From positions 937,978-1,001,977 of the forward strand of contig NZ_VJZK01000001.1 of assembly GCF_007109225.1 (NCBI RefSeq): a stretch of 64,000 nt of DNA, read 5' to 3'. Origin of the DNA: Flavobacterium sp. GT3R68. Lineage in GTDB: Bacteria > Bacteroidota > Bacteroidia > Flavobacteriales > Flavobacteriaceae. Positions 17,610-25,972 of the stretch are shown here, in pieces; position 1 is the first letter of the stretch; every line of letters starts with the position of its first letter. Made by a program: the position numbers and the translations under genes. Below the pieces are notes generated by a model. The model was not told the DNA's origin, did not search any database, and was given only the letters and a program-made list of their open reading frames with translations.

Positions 17610-17966
17610 TTATTGTTTCACTCCTTCAAAAGTATATTTAGAATTTGCAATAATAGTTATAGTATTTGCATTTAGATTCATTGAAATAGAAGTGCCATCG
17701 ACCAGTTTACCAACAAATCCATCTTGCCCATTGGGAGTTATCGAGCTAATATTTTTGTCACCAATGTTAGAAGCGCTCTCGATTGTAGCTATATAGCAAC
17801 CTTTTTTAGTGAGTTTTACAGTGGAAGCGCTCATCTGTCCGTTAATTGTAATGTTTCCATCGTAGGTTCCGGTATAAGAATCGTTAAAACAAGAAACTGA
17901 ATCATCTTTCGAGCACGATGTCGAAAATAACACAGTTGAGAATAATAAAATAAATAGGTTTTTCAT
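17610..17966 (-). CDS. Small lipoprotein, unknown function
   Basis: A 118-residue protein with a lipoprotein signal and lipobox STSC (Cys19). The mature part has GTYDGNITINGQ and ends YTFEGVKQ, suggesting a small beta-sandwich. Two further cysteines (C26 and C57) could form a disulfide. Single gene between metK and a terminator. I do not recognise a family. Confidence 0.7.
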   Translation of the reverse strand: MKNLFILLFSTVLFSTSCSKDDSVSCFNDSYTGTYDGNITINGQMSASTVKLTKKGCYIATIESASNIGDKNISSITPNGQDGFVGKLVDGTSISMNLNANTITIIANSKYTFEGVKQ

Positions 17967-18108
17967 AACTTTAAGATTTAGATAAAATTTATTAATATGA
18001 AAAATATAAAACAGTGACGGAGTAACCTAAGTATTTAACTTTATTCATGTTATAATTAACCTATCAGTTTATTGTTTTGACTTAATCTGGTAATAATCCT
18101 ACGCTAAC

Positions 18109-19359
18109 TTAAATTCCGAATTCGCTTTTAATCGTTTCCACAAAATCTAATTTCTCCCACGTAAACAATTCCACTGTAACCGTTTTCTCGTTTCCTCCCG
18201 GAGCCTTGAATGTTTTGGTCACCGTTTCTGATTTACGTCCCATATGTCCGTAAGCAGCGGTTTCGCTGTATATAGGATTTCTTAATTTCAATCGTTGCTC
18301 AATAAAGTAAGGACGCATATCAAAAATAGCTTCCACTTTTTTAGCGATTTCACCGTTTGTCAGGTTCACTTTTGAAGTCCCGTATGTTTCCACAAAAATT
18401 CCCATTGGTTTAGCTACTCCAATTGCATACGAAACCTGTACCAGGATTTCGTCAGCAACACCTGCTGCAACTAAGTTTTTAGCGATGTGACGTGTAGCAT
18501 ATGCTGCACTTCTGTCCACTTTACTTGGGTCTTTTCCGGAGAAAGCACCACCACCGTGAGCTCCTTTTCCACCATACGTATCCACAATAATTTTTCTTCC
18601 TGTCAAGCCGGTATCACCGTGAGGTCCTCCAATTACAAATTTCCCAGTTGGGTTAATGTGGTATTGGATTTTATCATTGAATAAATGGGCGTACTGTGGA
18701 CTGTTTTTGATGATTCGAGGAATTAAAATTCCAACCAGATCTGATTTGATTTTCGCAAGCATGGCGCTTTCTTCATCAAAATCATCATGCTGTGTCGAAA
18801 TTACAATCGCATCAATACGAACCGGTTTGTTGTTGTCATCATATTCCAAAGTCACCTGCGATTTTGCATCGGGACGCAAATACGAGATTTCTTTGTTTTC
18901 ACGGCGTAAAACCGCTAATTCCTGTAATAATTTATGGGATAAATCCAAAGCCAATGGCATGAAATCTTCGGTTTCGTTGGTCGCGTAACCAAACATCATT
19001 CCCTGATCTCCGGCACCCTGATCTTCCGGATTGGCTCTTTCAACACCTTGGTTAATATCGCCGGACTGTTCGTGAATAGCCGATAAAACACCACATGAAT
19101 TGGCCTCGAACATATATTCACTTTTCGTATAACCGATTTTTCGGATTACATCACGCGCAATCTGTTGAACATCTAAGTACGTTTTTGATTTTACTTCCCC
19201 GGCAAGAATTACCTGGCCGGTAGTTACCAACGTCTCGCACGCCACTTTGGATTCGGGGTCGAAAGCTAAAAAGTTATCAATTAATGCATCCGAAATTTGA
19301 TCCGCAATTTTATCCGGATGTCCTTCGCTCACAGATTCTGACGTAAATAAATAAGCCAT
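18109..19359 (-). CDS. metK: S-adenosylmethionine synthetase
   Basis: A 416-residue enzyme making SAM from methionine and ATP. Signatures visible: [15 protein letters not shown] at the N-terminus, [12 protein letters not shown] near residue 115, [18 protein letters not shown] near 268. It is about 30 residues longer than E. coli MetK, with insertions in the middle, as is usual in Bacteroidota. It is transcribed away from the methionine operon and has its own promoter and a SAM-II-like riboswitch in its 5' UTR, implying feedback by its product. Confidence 0.97.
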   Translation of the reverse strand: MAYLFTSESVSEGHPDKIADQISDALIDNFLAFDPESKVACETLVTTGQVILAGEVKSKTYLDVQQIARDVIRKIGYTKSEYMFEANSCGVLSAIHEQSGDINQGVERANPEDQGAGDQGMMFGYATNETEDFMPLALDLSHKLLQELAVLRRENKEISYLRPDAKSQVTLEYDDNNKPVRIDAIVISTQHDDFDEESAMLAKIKSDLVGILIPRIIKNSPQYAHLFNDKIQYHINPTGKFVIGGPHGDTGLTGRKIIVDTYGGKGAHGGGAFSGKDPSKVDRSAAYATRHIAKNLVAAGVADEILVQVSYAIGVAKPMGIFVETYGTSKVNLTNGEIAKKVEAIFDMRPYFIEQRLKLRNPIYSETAAYGHMGRKSETVTKTFKAPGGNEKTVTVELFTWEKLDFVETIKSEFGI

Positions 19360-19423
19360 AATAATATAGTTTTTTTAAATTAAAGCGAGGAAAAATAATT
19401 GCAGGGGAATACTAAAGGAGAGT

Positions 19424-19475
19424 TTCTGCTTTAGCATTTTTTAACGAGGTTGCAATCAGTTCAAATTTTTCCTCT
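19424..19475 (-). promoter_or_regulatory. SAM-II-type riboswitch before metK
   Basis: On the minus strand, P1 is GAGG (19471-19474) with CCTC (19446-19449), enclosing a 21-nt loop that ends TTGCAA exactly as in SAM-II. It is followed by GTTAAAAAATGCTAAAGC, matching the conserved 3' segment of that class. A pseudoknot can form between loop CTGATT (19454-19459) and AAAGCAG (19426-19432), where the CTG/CAG pairs replace CC/GG of the alpha-proteobacterial prototype. Downstream GCTTTA near 19381-19386 could alternatively pair with TAAAGC. Called by eye from the known consensus. Confidence 0.78.
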
Positions 19476-19485
19476 AATATGGTTG

Positions 19486-19515
19486 CAAATGTATGAAACG
19501 ATTTTGATTTGCAAA
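19486..19515 (-). promoter_or_regulatory. Promoter of metK
   Basis: Minus-strand TTTG (19512-19515), 18-bp spacer, TACATTTG (19486-19493). It is placed so that transcription starts just ahead of the riboswitch. Confidence 0.78.
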
Positions 19516-19591
19516 TTAATCCTGGCTTTTTTTTCGTTTTTTTATGCAATTAATTCTGAAAACCAGCAATTATGGAATTCTTTGCAAAGCT

Positions 19592-19603
19592 GTACTTAAG
19601 TAC
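19592..19603. promoter_or_regulatory. Perfect 12-bp palindrome in the metK-leader intergenic region
   Basis: GTACTTAAGTAC is fully self-complementary and flanked by TTGCA on the left and TGCAA on the right, giving an interrupted longer symmetry. It lies between the metK promoter and the first leader peptide of the met operon, a fit place for an operator; no protein can be named. The rest of 19516-19714 shows no clear promoter. Confidence 0.3.
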
Positions 19604-19714
19604 TATGCAATTATTAATTATTCAACGGAAAATGTTAAAATGCGCTTTTTCATTTGGTAAATCAAAAAATAGTTCGGAGGTTTGCATTATCAAAATCAGA
19701 TAATAAAAACTAAA

Positions 19715-19783
19715 ATGAATTCAATTAAGCGTCATATGTGCTATTTTATGTGGAAGTTTTCCGCAGAGGACACTATTGCTTAA
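19715..19783 (+). CDS. Leader peptide 1 of the methionine operon
   Basis: A 22-codon frame whose residues 8-13 are Met-Cys-Tyr-Phe-Met-Trp. Its codons 17-19 (GCA GAG G) include GCAGAGG (19763-19769), complementary to CCTCTGC (19818-19824), the left arm of the terminator 32 bp after the stop codon. This is the geometry of ribosome-mediated attenuation: a ribosome delayed at the Met codons leaves GCAGAGG free to block the terminator, whereas one that reaches the stop codon covers it. Read directly from sequence; the regulatory role is inferred. Confidence 0.6.
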   Translation: MNSIKRHMCYFMWKFSAEDTIA

Positions 19784-19814
19784 TTTTTAGATTCAATTCA
19801 AAAATATACAGCTA

Positions 19815-19845
19815 AAGCCTCTGCCAAACCGCAGAGGCTTTTTTT
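19815..19845 (+). terminator. Attenuator terminator 1
   Basis: Perfect 10-bp stem AAGCCTCTGC / GCAGAGGCTT, loop CAAACC, followed by a T run. Its left arm can instead pair with the upstream duplicate GCAGAGG inside leader peptide 1. Confidence 0.85.
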
Positions 19846-19917
19846 GTTTTATGCCGATTCAAAACCGGAAGAAGAAAATACTAACAGCTGAAACCAATTC
19901 AGCAAATTTAAAGCAGA

Positions 19918-20016
19918 ATGAAAACTATAACGACAAAAAACATTTTTATGAAACGCCGTATGATGTGCATGTATATGCATATCCCCCATTGCCATTGCCG
20001 AAAGCGGAAGATCTGA
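19918..20016 (+). CDS. Leader peptide 2 of the methionine operon (Met-rich)
   Basis: A 32-residue peptide beginning MKTITTKN and containing a cluster with five Met codons between 19948 and 19977 plus one Cys in the pattern M-K-R-R-M-M-C-M-Y-M, then H-I-P-H-C-H-C and a basic tail. CCGAAAG with following GG (19998-20007), in its last codons, can pair with CCCTTTTGG (20042-20050), the left arm of the next terminator. A ribosome stalled at the Met codons would leave this free; one at the TGA would mask it. The early Thr/Ile codons may add response to those aspartate-family amino acids. Confidence 0.75.
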   Translation: MKTITTKNIFMKRRMMCMYMHIPHCHCRKRKI

Positions 20017-20038
20017 TCTTTGTTATAGTTCAAACTAT

Positions 20039-20075
20039 AAGCCCTTTTGGTAAATATTCCAAAAGGGCTTTTTTA
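20039..20075 (+). terminator. Attenuator terminator 2
   Basis: Perfect 12-bp stem AAGCCCTTTTGG / CCAAAAGGGCTT followed by TTTTTA. A separate 8-bp hairpin (20022-20039, TTATAGTT/AACTATAA) abuts it and may be a pause signal. It lies before all structural genes of the met operon. Confidence 0.88.
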
Positions 20076-20121
20076 TTATCCTGAATTCACTTCAGAAGCA
20101 ACAATTAAAAATATTAAAAAC

Positions 20122-20301
20122 ATGAAAACAACAAATAAAATCTTAAAAATAGCGCAATTGATATTAGTTATCATTTTTCAAAATAAAACAACAAAAAGCA
20201 AATCCTTGTTAGGACAATTAGAAAGCGGTCTGTTCTCAAACGATACCGATTCCTTGTTGTTTCTGATCAATGCCGAAGAGGATGAGTTTCTTTTTATATA
20301 A
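20122..20301 (+). CDS. Small protein of unknown function at the head of the met operon
   Basis: A 59-residue frame starting MKTTNKILKIAQLILVI and ending in an acidic stretch (NAEEDEFLFI). The N-terminal third is hydrophobic and basic. It lies after the second attenuator and 42 bp before the OsmC gene, so it would be co-transcribed with the methionine genes. No family recognised; it could be a chance frame. Confidence 0.4.
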   Translation: MKTTNKILKIAQLILVIIFQNKTTKSKSLLGQLESGLFSNDTDSLLFLINAEEDEFLFI

Positions 20302-20343
20302 ACTAAAAAATTAAACGAATAAAAACAACATAAAATAAATAGC

Positions 20344-20793
20344 ATGAGCACACAAACCATCAACGTAATCGGATCGGCCACAAATAACAATCAGTTCGCT
20401 GTACAAGCACAGGATTTCAAAATAAAATTTAACAACGATGCCAACAACGGAGTCTGGGAAACACCCAATCCGTTGGAATATGTATTGGCTGGTTTCGCCG
20501 GTTCCGTCAATGCTGTCGGACAAATTGTTGCCTTGGAATTAGGTATTGAATTGCAATCGCTTCACGTCGAAATTTCGGGAACTCTAGCGGATAAAAGTAA
20601 AAAAACGCAGAAAGGCAGAGTCGGTTTCCAGTCTATCGAAATTGTCGTAAAACCAATTTCTGATGCGCCTTTGGCACTGCTGAAACTATGGATAGACACG
20701 GTCAAAGAAAGATGCCCGGTTCGAGACACTTTGCTAAATACCACACCGGTGCTGCTGACCTTGATCAAGGAATACTCGCAAGAACCGAAATAA
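20344..20793 (+). CDS. OsmC family protein, first copy
   Basis: A 149-residue OsmC/Ohr-fold protein (NPLEYVLAGFAGSV, TPVLLTL). Family members usually reduce peroxides with two cysteines; here the first is replaced by Ser (S54 in GFAGS) while the second is kept (C124 in ERCPV), so classic thiol peroxidase chemistry is doubtful. It is the first well-supported structural gene of the methionine operon and 58 bp ahead of metX. A second OsmC gene with both cysteines lies later in the same operon. Their presence hints at a thiol or sulfur-related role, which is inference. Confidence 0.85.
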   Translation: MSTQTINVIGSATNNNQFAVQAQDFKIKFNNDANNGVWETPNPLEYVLAGFAGSVNAVGQIVALELGIELQSLHVEISGTLADKSKKTQKGRVGFQSIEIVVKPISDAPLALLKLWIDTVKERCPVRDTLLNTTPVLLTLIKEYSQEPK

Positions 20794-20851
20794 ATATTAA
20801 AAAAATCATTGTTGTTCAAGGGCTGTTTTTCAGTCTCTCTTTAAAATTATC

Positions 20852-21841
20852 ATGGAAAATTTAGAAAAAATAACACTTGCTCCCTTCATTACCGAAACCG
20901 GAAGAATCCAAAAGAACTTACCACTGTTCTTTCAGGTTTTTGGACAACCAATCGGAAAATCGCCAATTGTGTTGGTCATTCATGCACTGACAGGGAATTC
21001 GGAAGTGGCGGGGGAAAAGGGTTGGTGGAAGGAGGTGATCGGGCCTGATCTACCGATTGACACCAATGAGTTTACGATAATCGCATTCAATATTCCAGGT
21101 AATGGATTTGATGGTTTAAAAGAAAACCTGATTTATAATTACACTCATTTTACCGCAAGGGATATCGCCAAAATATTCTGGAAAGGCTTACAGCAATTGC
21201 AAATAGAAAAATTGTTTGCGGTCATTGGCGGAAGTTTGGGAGGAGGAATTGCATGGGAAATGGCTATTCTCAACCCAATTGGAATCGAAAACCTAATTCC
21301 GATTGCTTCCGATTGGAAAGCCACTGATTGGGTAATTGCCAATACATTGGTGCAGGATGAAATTCTGAACAATTCGAATTATCCGATTCCTGATGCAAGA
21401 TTGCATGCTATGCTGTTATACAGAACACCACAATCGTTAAAGCAAAAATTCAACCGTCAGAAAAATGATCTTAAAAATATTTTCCAGGTCGAAAGCTGGT
21501 TGTTTCATCACGGCGAAAAATTGCAGAAACGATTCCAATTGTCCGCTTACAAAATGATGAATCACTTGATTAAAACGATAGATATCACCAGAAACAGAAA
21601 GGATTTTTTGAGCGTGGCCAAAGTAATACAAGCCAATATTCACATTGTGGCTGTCGATAGTGACCATTTTTTCATTGCGGATGAAAACAGGGAAACCTAC
21701 AGCGATTTAAAAAAAATAAAACAGAACGTCTTTTACCATGAAATAAAATCGATTCACGGTCATGATGCTTTCCTGATAGAATACGAACAACTGAATGTCA
21801 TATTGAACAACGTCTTTATAACCAATAAACAACCTATATGA
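20852..21841 (+). CDS. metX: Homoserine O-acetyltransferase-like alpha/beta hydrolase
   Basis: A 329-residue alpha/beta-hydrolase-fold acyltransferase that activates homoserine for sulfur assimilation. Nucleophile S128 lies in GGSLGGG, the Asp is in AVDSDHFF, and catalytic H304 in GHDAFLIE, all MetX signatures; HALTGNSEVAG forms the oxyanion region. It overlaps the next gene thrA, which supplies homoserine, by 4 bp (ATGA). It is a little shorter than typical MetX (about 350-380). Confidence 0.92.
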   Translation: MENLEKITLAPFITETGRIQKNLPLFFQVFGQPIGKSPIVLVIHALTGNSEVAGEKGWWKEVIGPDLPIDTNEFTIIAFNIPGNGFDGLKENLIYNYTHFTARDIAKIFWKGLQQLQIEKLFAVIGGSLGGGIAWEMAILNPIGIENLIPIASDWKATDWVIANTLVQDEILNNSNYPIPDARLHAMLLYRTPQSLKQKFNRQKNDLKNIFQVESWLFHHGEKLQKRFQLSAYKMMNHLIKTIDITRNRKDFLSVAKVIQANIHIVAVDSDHFFIADENRETYSDLKKIKQNVFYHEIKSIHGHDAFLIEYEQLNVILNNVFITNKQPI

Positions 21842-24249
21842 AAATTTTAAAATTTGGAGGAAAATCACTCACGTACGGAGATGGATTTGAAAAATCGGTG
21901 GAAATTATTCTGGAAAAAATAAGGAACGATGAAAAAATCGCGGTGGTCGTTTCGGCAATCGCCAATGCAACCGATGAGTTGGAACAGATTCTCGAGAAAG
22001 CGGCCAAAAACGAGATTTATCTCGAGCAGCTCGATACGTTCAAAAAATACCAACAGTCAAATTTTTCAGTGGACTTGTCCGAAGAGTTTCGGCTTTTGGA
22101 AAAAACCTTCGAAGGCGTTGCTTTATTAGGTGATTACAGCAAAAAAATAAAAGACAATGTGTTGGCGCAAGGCGAAGTCATCTCGGCAAAAATGGTCACG
22201 CAAGCTTTAAAAGACAAAGGAATAAATGCCAATTTTTCGGACACACGCTTATTGATCAAGACCGACGGGAAGTTTGGCGACGCACAGCCGTTGGAACAGG
22301 TATCCAAAAAAAATGTCATCAATCATTTCAAGACCAACAACGGTACAACGGTCAATATTGTAACCGGTTTTATTGGTTCCAATATCAATAACGACACTAC
22401 GACTTTGGGCAGGAATGGCAGTAATTACACCGCTTCGCTGATTGCGAATTATCTGGACGCTGAAGAATTGCAGAATTATACTCATGTCGACGGGATTTAT
22501 ACCGCCAATCCGGATTTGGTATTGGACGCCAAAAAAATCGATCAGTTGTCATTCAATGAAGCCAATGAACTGGCCAATTTTGGCGCAACAATCCTCCATG
22601 CCAAAACGATCATTCCCTTGTTGGAAAAGAATATCCCGCTTCGGATTCTGAATACGTTTAACCATGAAAATCAGGGTACTTTAATTACTTCTGCTGCGGA
22701 TACTGCGGGAATCAAATCGCTGTCAGTGCTTGAGAATGTGTCTTTGGTGAATCTGGAAGGCCGCGGGCTTTTGGGTAAAACGGGTATCGATGCACGAATT
22801 TTTAAAGTGATGGGCGATCATGATATCAGCGTCAGCATTATATCTCAGGGTTCTTCCGAAAGAGGAATCGGAATTGTGGTCGCTGCCGATAAAGCATCAA
22901 AAGCCATTATTGAATTGGAAAAAGAATTTGAAAATGATTTCTATTCGAAAGACGTCAATAAGATTTCAGTGACCGATAATGTTTCAGTGATTTCAATTAT
23001 TGGCCAGGATTTAAGCACGTTTCATAAACCCTATACTGCGTTAATCAAAAATAAGATTGTGCCGATACTCTTCAACAATACCGTGACAGGCAAAAATGTG
23101 AGTCTGGTAGTGCATAAGTCACAATTATATAAAGCACTCAATGTGATTCATGGAGAAATTTTCGGGGTTTCCAAAAAAATAAACATTGCCATTTTCGGTC
23201 ATGGTGTCGTGGGAGGAACGCTAATCAGCCAAATTTTGACATCGGCCGAAAGCATTGAAAAACGCAAAGCCATTAAACTGAATATTTTTGCCATCGCGAA
23301 TTCCAAAAAAGTGTTATTGAACAAAAACGGAATCACATCCAATTGGGAAACCGAAATCCAAAATAACGGAATTTCATATACCATTGAAGATATTATCGCT
23401 TTTGCCAATGAACATCATCTTGAAAATTTAATTGCTATCGATAATACGGCAAGTAGCACGTTCGTCGAAAATTATATTCCACTGGCGGAGAGTAGTTTCG
23501 ATTTGATTTCTTCCAATAAAACGGCCAATACATTAAGCTATGATTTCTACAAAAAAATCCGCAAATCCCTCGCCGACAACCAAAAGAATTATTTGTATGA
23601 AACCAATGTAGGTGCCGGTCTACCTCTTATCGACACCATCAAATTACTGCACCATTCCGGTGAAAACATCACGAAAATCAAAGGAGTGTTTTCGGGAACC
23701 TTAAGTTATCTGTTCAATCATTTCTCTTCAGAAGACCGGCCTTTTAGCGAAGTGTTGCAGGAAGCCATCAACAAAGGTTTCACCGAACCAGATCCACGGG
23801 ATGATTTGAGTGGCAATGATGTCGGAAGGAAATTATTGATTTTAGCCCGGGAACTTGATCTGCAGAATGAATTCGATGAAGTCAATATTCAAAATTTAAT
23901 TCCCGACAAATTGATCAATGGCGATAAATCTGATTTTCTGAATCGTTTAACCGAGATGGATGCGGAATACCAAGCAATTAAAGAGAACCAAAAACCGAAT
24001 CACGTATTGCGATATATTGGGGAATTGTCCGGAGATTTACAACAACAGAAAGGAAATCTGGAAGTGAAATTAGTTTCAGTTCCCGTCGATACAGCATTAG
24101 GCCAATTGAAAGGTTCCGATTCATTCTTTGAAATCTATACTGAATCTTACGGCGACCGTCCTATTGTCATTCAGGGTGCAGGGGCAGGTTCGGCGGTGAC
24201 CGCCAGAGGAGTTTTTGGGGATATTTTAAGACTATCAGAAAAAGGATAA
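21838..24249 (+). CDS. thrA: Bifunctional aspartate kinase / homoserine dehydrogenase I
   Basis: An 803-residue fusion catalysing the first and third steps of the aspartate pathway to homoserine. N-terminal kinase about 1-290 (KFGGKSL at residue 4, GRNGSNYTA near 185), two ACT regulatory modules about 300-450, and the NADP-dependent homoserine dehydrogenase about 455-803 (IFGHGVVGGTL, GAGLPLIDTI, KGVFSGTLSYLFN). Size matches E. coli ThrA. Overlaps with metX and close packing with the next genes mean homoserine supply is co-regulated with methionine synthesis, presumably through the two leader attenuators; the ACT modules suggest allosteric control too. Confidence 0.97.
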   Translation: MKILKFGGKSLTYGDGFEKSVEIILEKIRNDEKIAVVVSAIANATDELEQILEKAAKNEIYLEQLDTFKKYQQSNFSVDLSEEFRLLEKTFEGVALLGDYSKKIKDNVLAQGEVISAKMVTQALKDKGINANFSDTRLLIKTDGKFGDAQPLEQVSKKNVINHFKTNNGTTVNIVTGFIGSNINNDTTTLGRNGSNYTASLIANYLDAEELQNYTHVDGIYTANPDLVLDAKKIDQLSFNEANELANFGATILHAKTIIPLLEKNIPLRILNTFNHENQGTLITSAADTAGIKSLSVLENVSLVNLEGRGLLGKTGIDARIFKVMGDHDISVSIISQGSSERGIGIVVAADKASKAIIELEKEFENDFYSKDVNKISVTDNVSVISIIGQDLSTFHKPYTALIKNKIVPILFNNTVTGKNVSLVVHKSQLYKALNVIHGEIFGVSKKINIAIFGHGVVGGTLISQILTSAESIEKRKAIKLNIFAIANSKKVLLNKNGITSNWETEIQNNGISYTIEDIIAFANEHHLENLIAIDNTASSTFVENYIPLAESSFDLISSNKTANTLSYDFYKKIRKSLADNQKNYLYETNVGAGLPLIDTIKLLHHSGENITKIKGVFSGTLSYLFNHFSSEDRPFSEVLQEAINKGFTEPDPRDDLSGNDVGRKLLILARELDLQNEFDEVNIQNLIPDKLINGDKSDFLNRLTEMDAEYQAIKENQKPNHVLRYIGELSGDLQQQKGNLEVKLVSVPVDTALGQLKGSDSFFEIYTESYGDRPIVIQGAGAGSAVTARGVFGDILRLSEKG

Positions 24250-24262
24250 AAACAATATACAC

Positions 24263-24688
24263 ATGAAAATAACATTAAACAGAATCAACGACAATTTCCA
24301 TTTTCAACTAAAAAATGAAAGAGGCCACATTGTAGAATTGGACAGTAAGTCCGAATTTGGCGGCAATGATTTGGCCCCAAGCCCCATGGAACTATTACTG
24401 ATGGGAGTGGCAGGCTGCAGTGCCATAGATGTAATTTCGATACTCAAAAAACAACGTCAGCAAATCATTTCGTATAAAACAGAAGTGGAGGGTATCCGGG
24501 AACAAATTATGGACGCCAAACCTTTCAAAATCATCGATGTTACGATTTTTATCGAAGGGAAAATCACAGCAGAAAAAGCGCTTAAAGCCGCAGAGCTTTC
24601 TTTTGAAAAATATTGTTCGGTTTCCAAAACATTAGAACCAACAGCCAAAATCAACTATAAAATAGTTTTAAACAATATAATATTATGA
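24263..24688 (+). CDS. OsmC family protein, second copy
   Basis: A 141-residue OsmC-fold protein carrying both conserved cysteines, C52 in GVAGCSAIDV and C118 in EKYCSVS, so it could be an active thiol peroxidase or thiol-handling enzyme. PSPMELLLMG is the usual helix start. It starts 13 bp after thrA and its stop overlaps the sulfhydrylase start by 4 bp, so it is translationally coupled to a sulfur-transfer enzyme. Role in methionine synthesis is unknown. Confidence 0.9.
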   Translation: MKITLNRINDNFHFQLKNERGHIVELDSKSEFGGNDLAPSPMELLLMGVAGCSAIDVISILKKQRQQIISYKTEVEGIREQIMDAKPFKIIDVTIFIEGKITAEKALKAAELSFEKYCSVSKTLEPTAKINYKIVLNNIIL

Positions 24689-25857
24689 GTGAAACGCAAT
24701 TTGGTTTTGAAACCAAAGCCATCCGGACTCAATTAGAACGGTCGCAATATCAGGAACATTCGGTGCCCTTATATCTGACGTCCAGTTTCCTTTTTGAAGA
24801 TGCCGAAGACATGCGCGCTTCGTTTGCAGAGGAGAAAGAAAAGAACATTTACAGCCGTTTCAGTAACCCGAACACCAATGAGTTCATTGATAAGATCTGC
24901 CAGATGGAAGGCGCCGAAGCAGGTTACGCTTTCGCCACAGGAATGGCGGCTGTGTATTCGACCTTTGCGGCGTTGCTGAATTCCGGGGATCACATCGTTT
25001 CGGCCAGCAGTGTTTTTGGTTCTACACATACTTTATTTACCAAGTATTTCCCGAAATGGAATATCGAAACCTCGTATTTCAATATTAACGAACCGGAAAC
25101 GATTGAGAATTTTATTCAGCCCAATACCAAAATCCTGTACGCGGAATCACCAACGAATCCCGCAGTGGACATTTTAGATTTGAAATATTTGGGCAAAATC
25201 GCCAAAAAACACAGCTTGCTACTAATCATCGACAATTGTTTTGCGACACCGTATCTCCAAAACCCAATCCAATTTGGGGCCGATTTGGTAATTCACTCTG
25301 CCACGAAATTAATCGACGGTCAGGGACGTGTGCTCGGCGGAATTACGGTCGGCCGGGAAGATTTAATCCGGGAAATTTATTTGTTCTCCCGAAATACAGG
25401 TCCTTCATTGTCGCCTTTCAACGCCTGGGTATTATCCAAAAGTTTGGAAACATTAGCTGTCAGGGTCGAAAAACATTGTGAAAATGCGTTAAAAGTTGCC
25501 CGGTTTCTAGAAAGCCATACCAATGTAGAACTTGTGAAATATCCTTTCCTGAAGTCGCATCCGCAACATGAAATTGCCAAGAAACAAATGCGTCTGGGAG
25601 GAAACATCGTTGCTTTCGAAATCAAAGGCGGCATCGAAGCTGGACGCAAATTCATAGACAAAATAAAACTCTGTTCGCTGTCGGCAAATCTTGGTGACAC
25701 CCGGACCATCGTCACGCATCCGGCCTCAACAACCCACAGTAAATTAACTGAGGACGAACGATTGGCGGTTAGTATCACCGATGGATTGGTACGGGTATCG
25801 GTCGGATTGGAAACGGTTCAGGATATTATCGATGATTTAAAACAGGCTTTGGAATAA
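24685..25857 (+). CDS. O-acyl-homoserine sulfhydrylase-like PLP enzyme (Cys/Met metabolism family)
   Basis: A 390-residue PLP-dependent trans-sulfuration enzyme. K208 in SATKLIDGQG binds PLP; ATGMAAVYSTFAAL, AESPTNPAVDI and HPASTTHSKL are family motifs. Homologues are annotated as O-succinylhomoserine sulfhydrylase (MetZ), but with MetX in the operon the likely substrate is O-acetylhomoserine, giving homocysteine from sulfide. Cystathionine gamma-synthase activity cannot be ruled out from sequence. Last gene of the operon; it is followed by a separate promoter and a SAM-I riboswitch for metH. Confidence 0.93.
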   Translation: MSETQFGFETKAIRTQLERSQYQEHSVPLYLTSSFLFEDAEDMRASFAEEKEKNIYSRFSNPNTNEFIDKICQMEGAEAGYAFATGMAAVYSTFAALLNSGDHIVSASSVFGSTHTLFTKYFPKWNIETSYFNINEPETIENFIQPNTKILYAESPTNPAVDILDLKYLGKIAKKHSLLLIIDNCFATPYLQNPIQFGADLVIHSATKLIDGQGRVLGGITVGREDLIREIYLFSRNTGPSLSPFNAWVLSKSLETLAVRVEKHCENALKVARFLESHTNVELVKYPFLKSHPQHEIAKKQMRLGGNIVAFEIKGGIEAGRKFIDKIKLCSLSANLGDTRTIVTHPASTTHSKLTEDERLAVSITDGLVRVSVGLETVQDIIDDLKQALE

Positions 25858-25972
25858 TAGCTGTATTTTAGATATAAAATCTATATACTCGATATTAAAC
25901 AGAATAAAAATCTAATGTAGCATTTAATTAAAGTAGATTTTAGAAAATATTTCCGAATCTGATTTTTATTGT

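Noticed and set aside
19763..19845. A third SAM-II-like element because of the AGCTAAAGCC sequence
   Set aside because: There is no P1 stem or loop ending TTGCAA upstream; the leader-peptide attenuator accounts for the pairing seen.
19851..20084. A 77-codon open frame upstream of the met operon
   Set aside because: It runs through the perfect terminator at 20039-20075 and overlaps, in another frame, the Met-rich leader peptide, which explains the sequence better.
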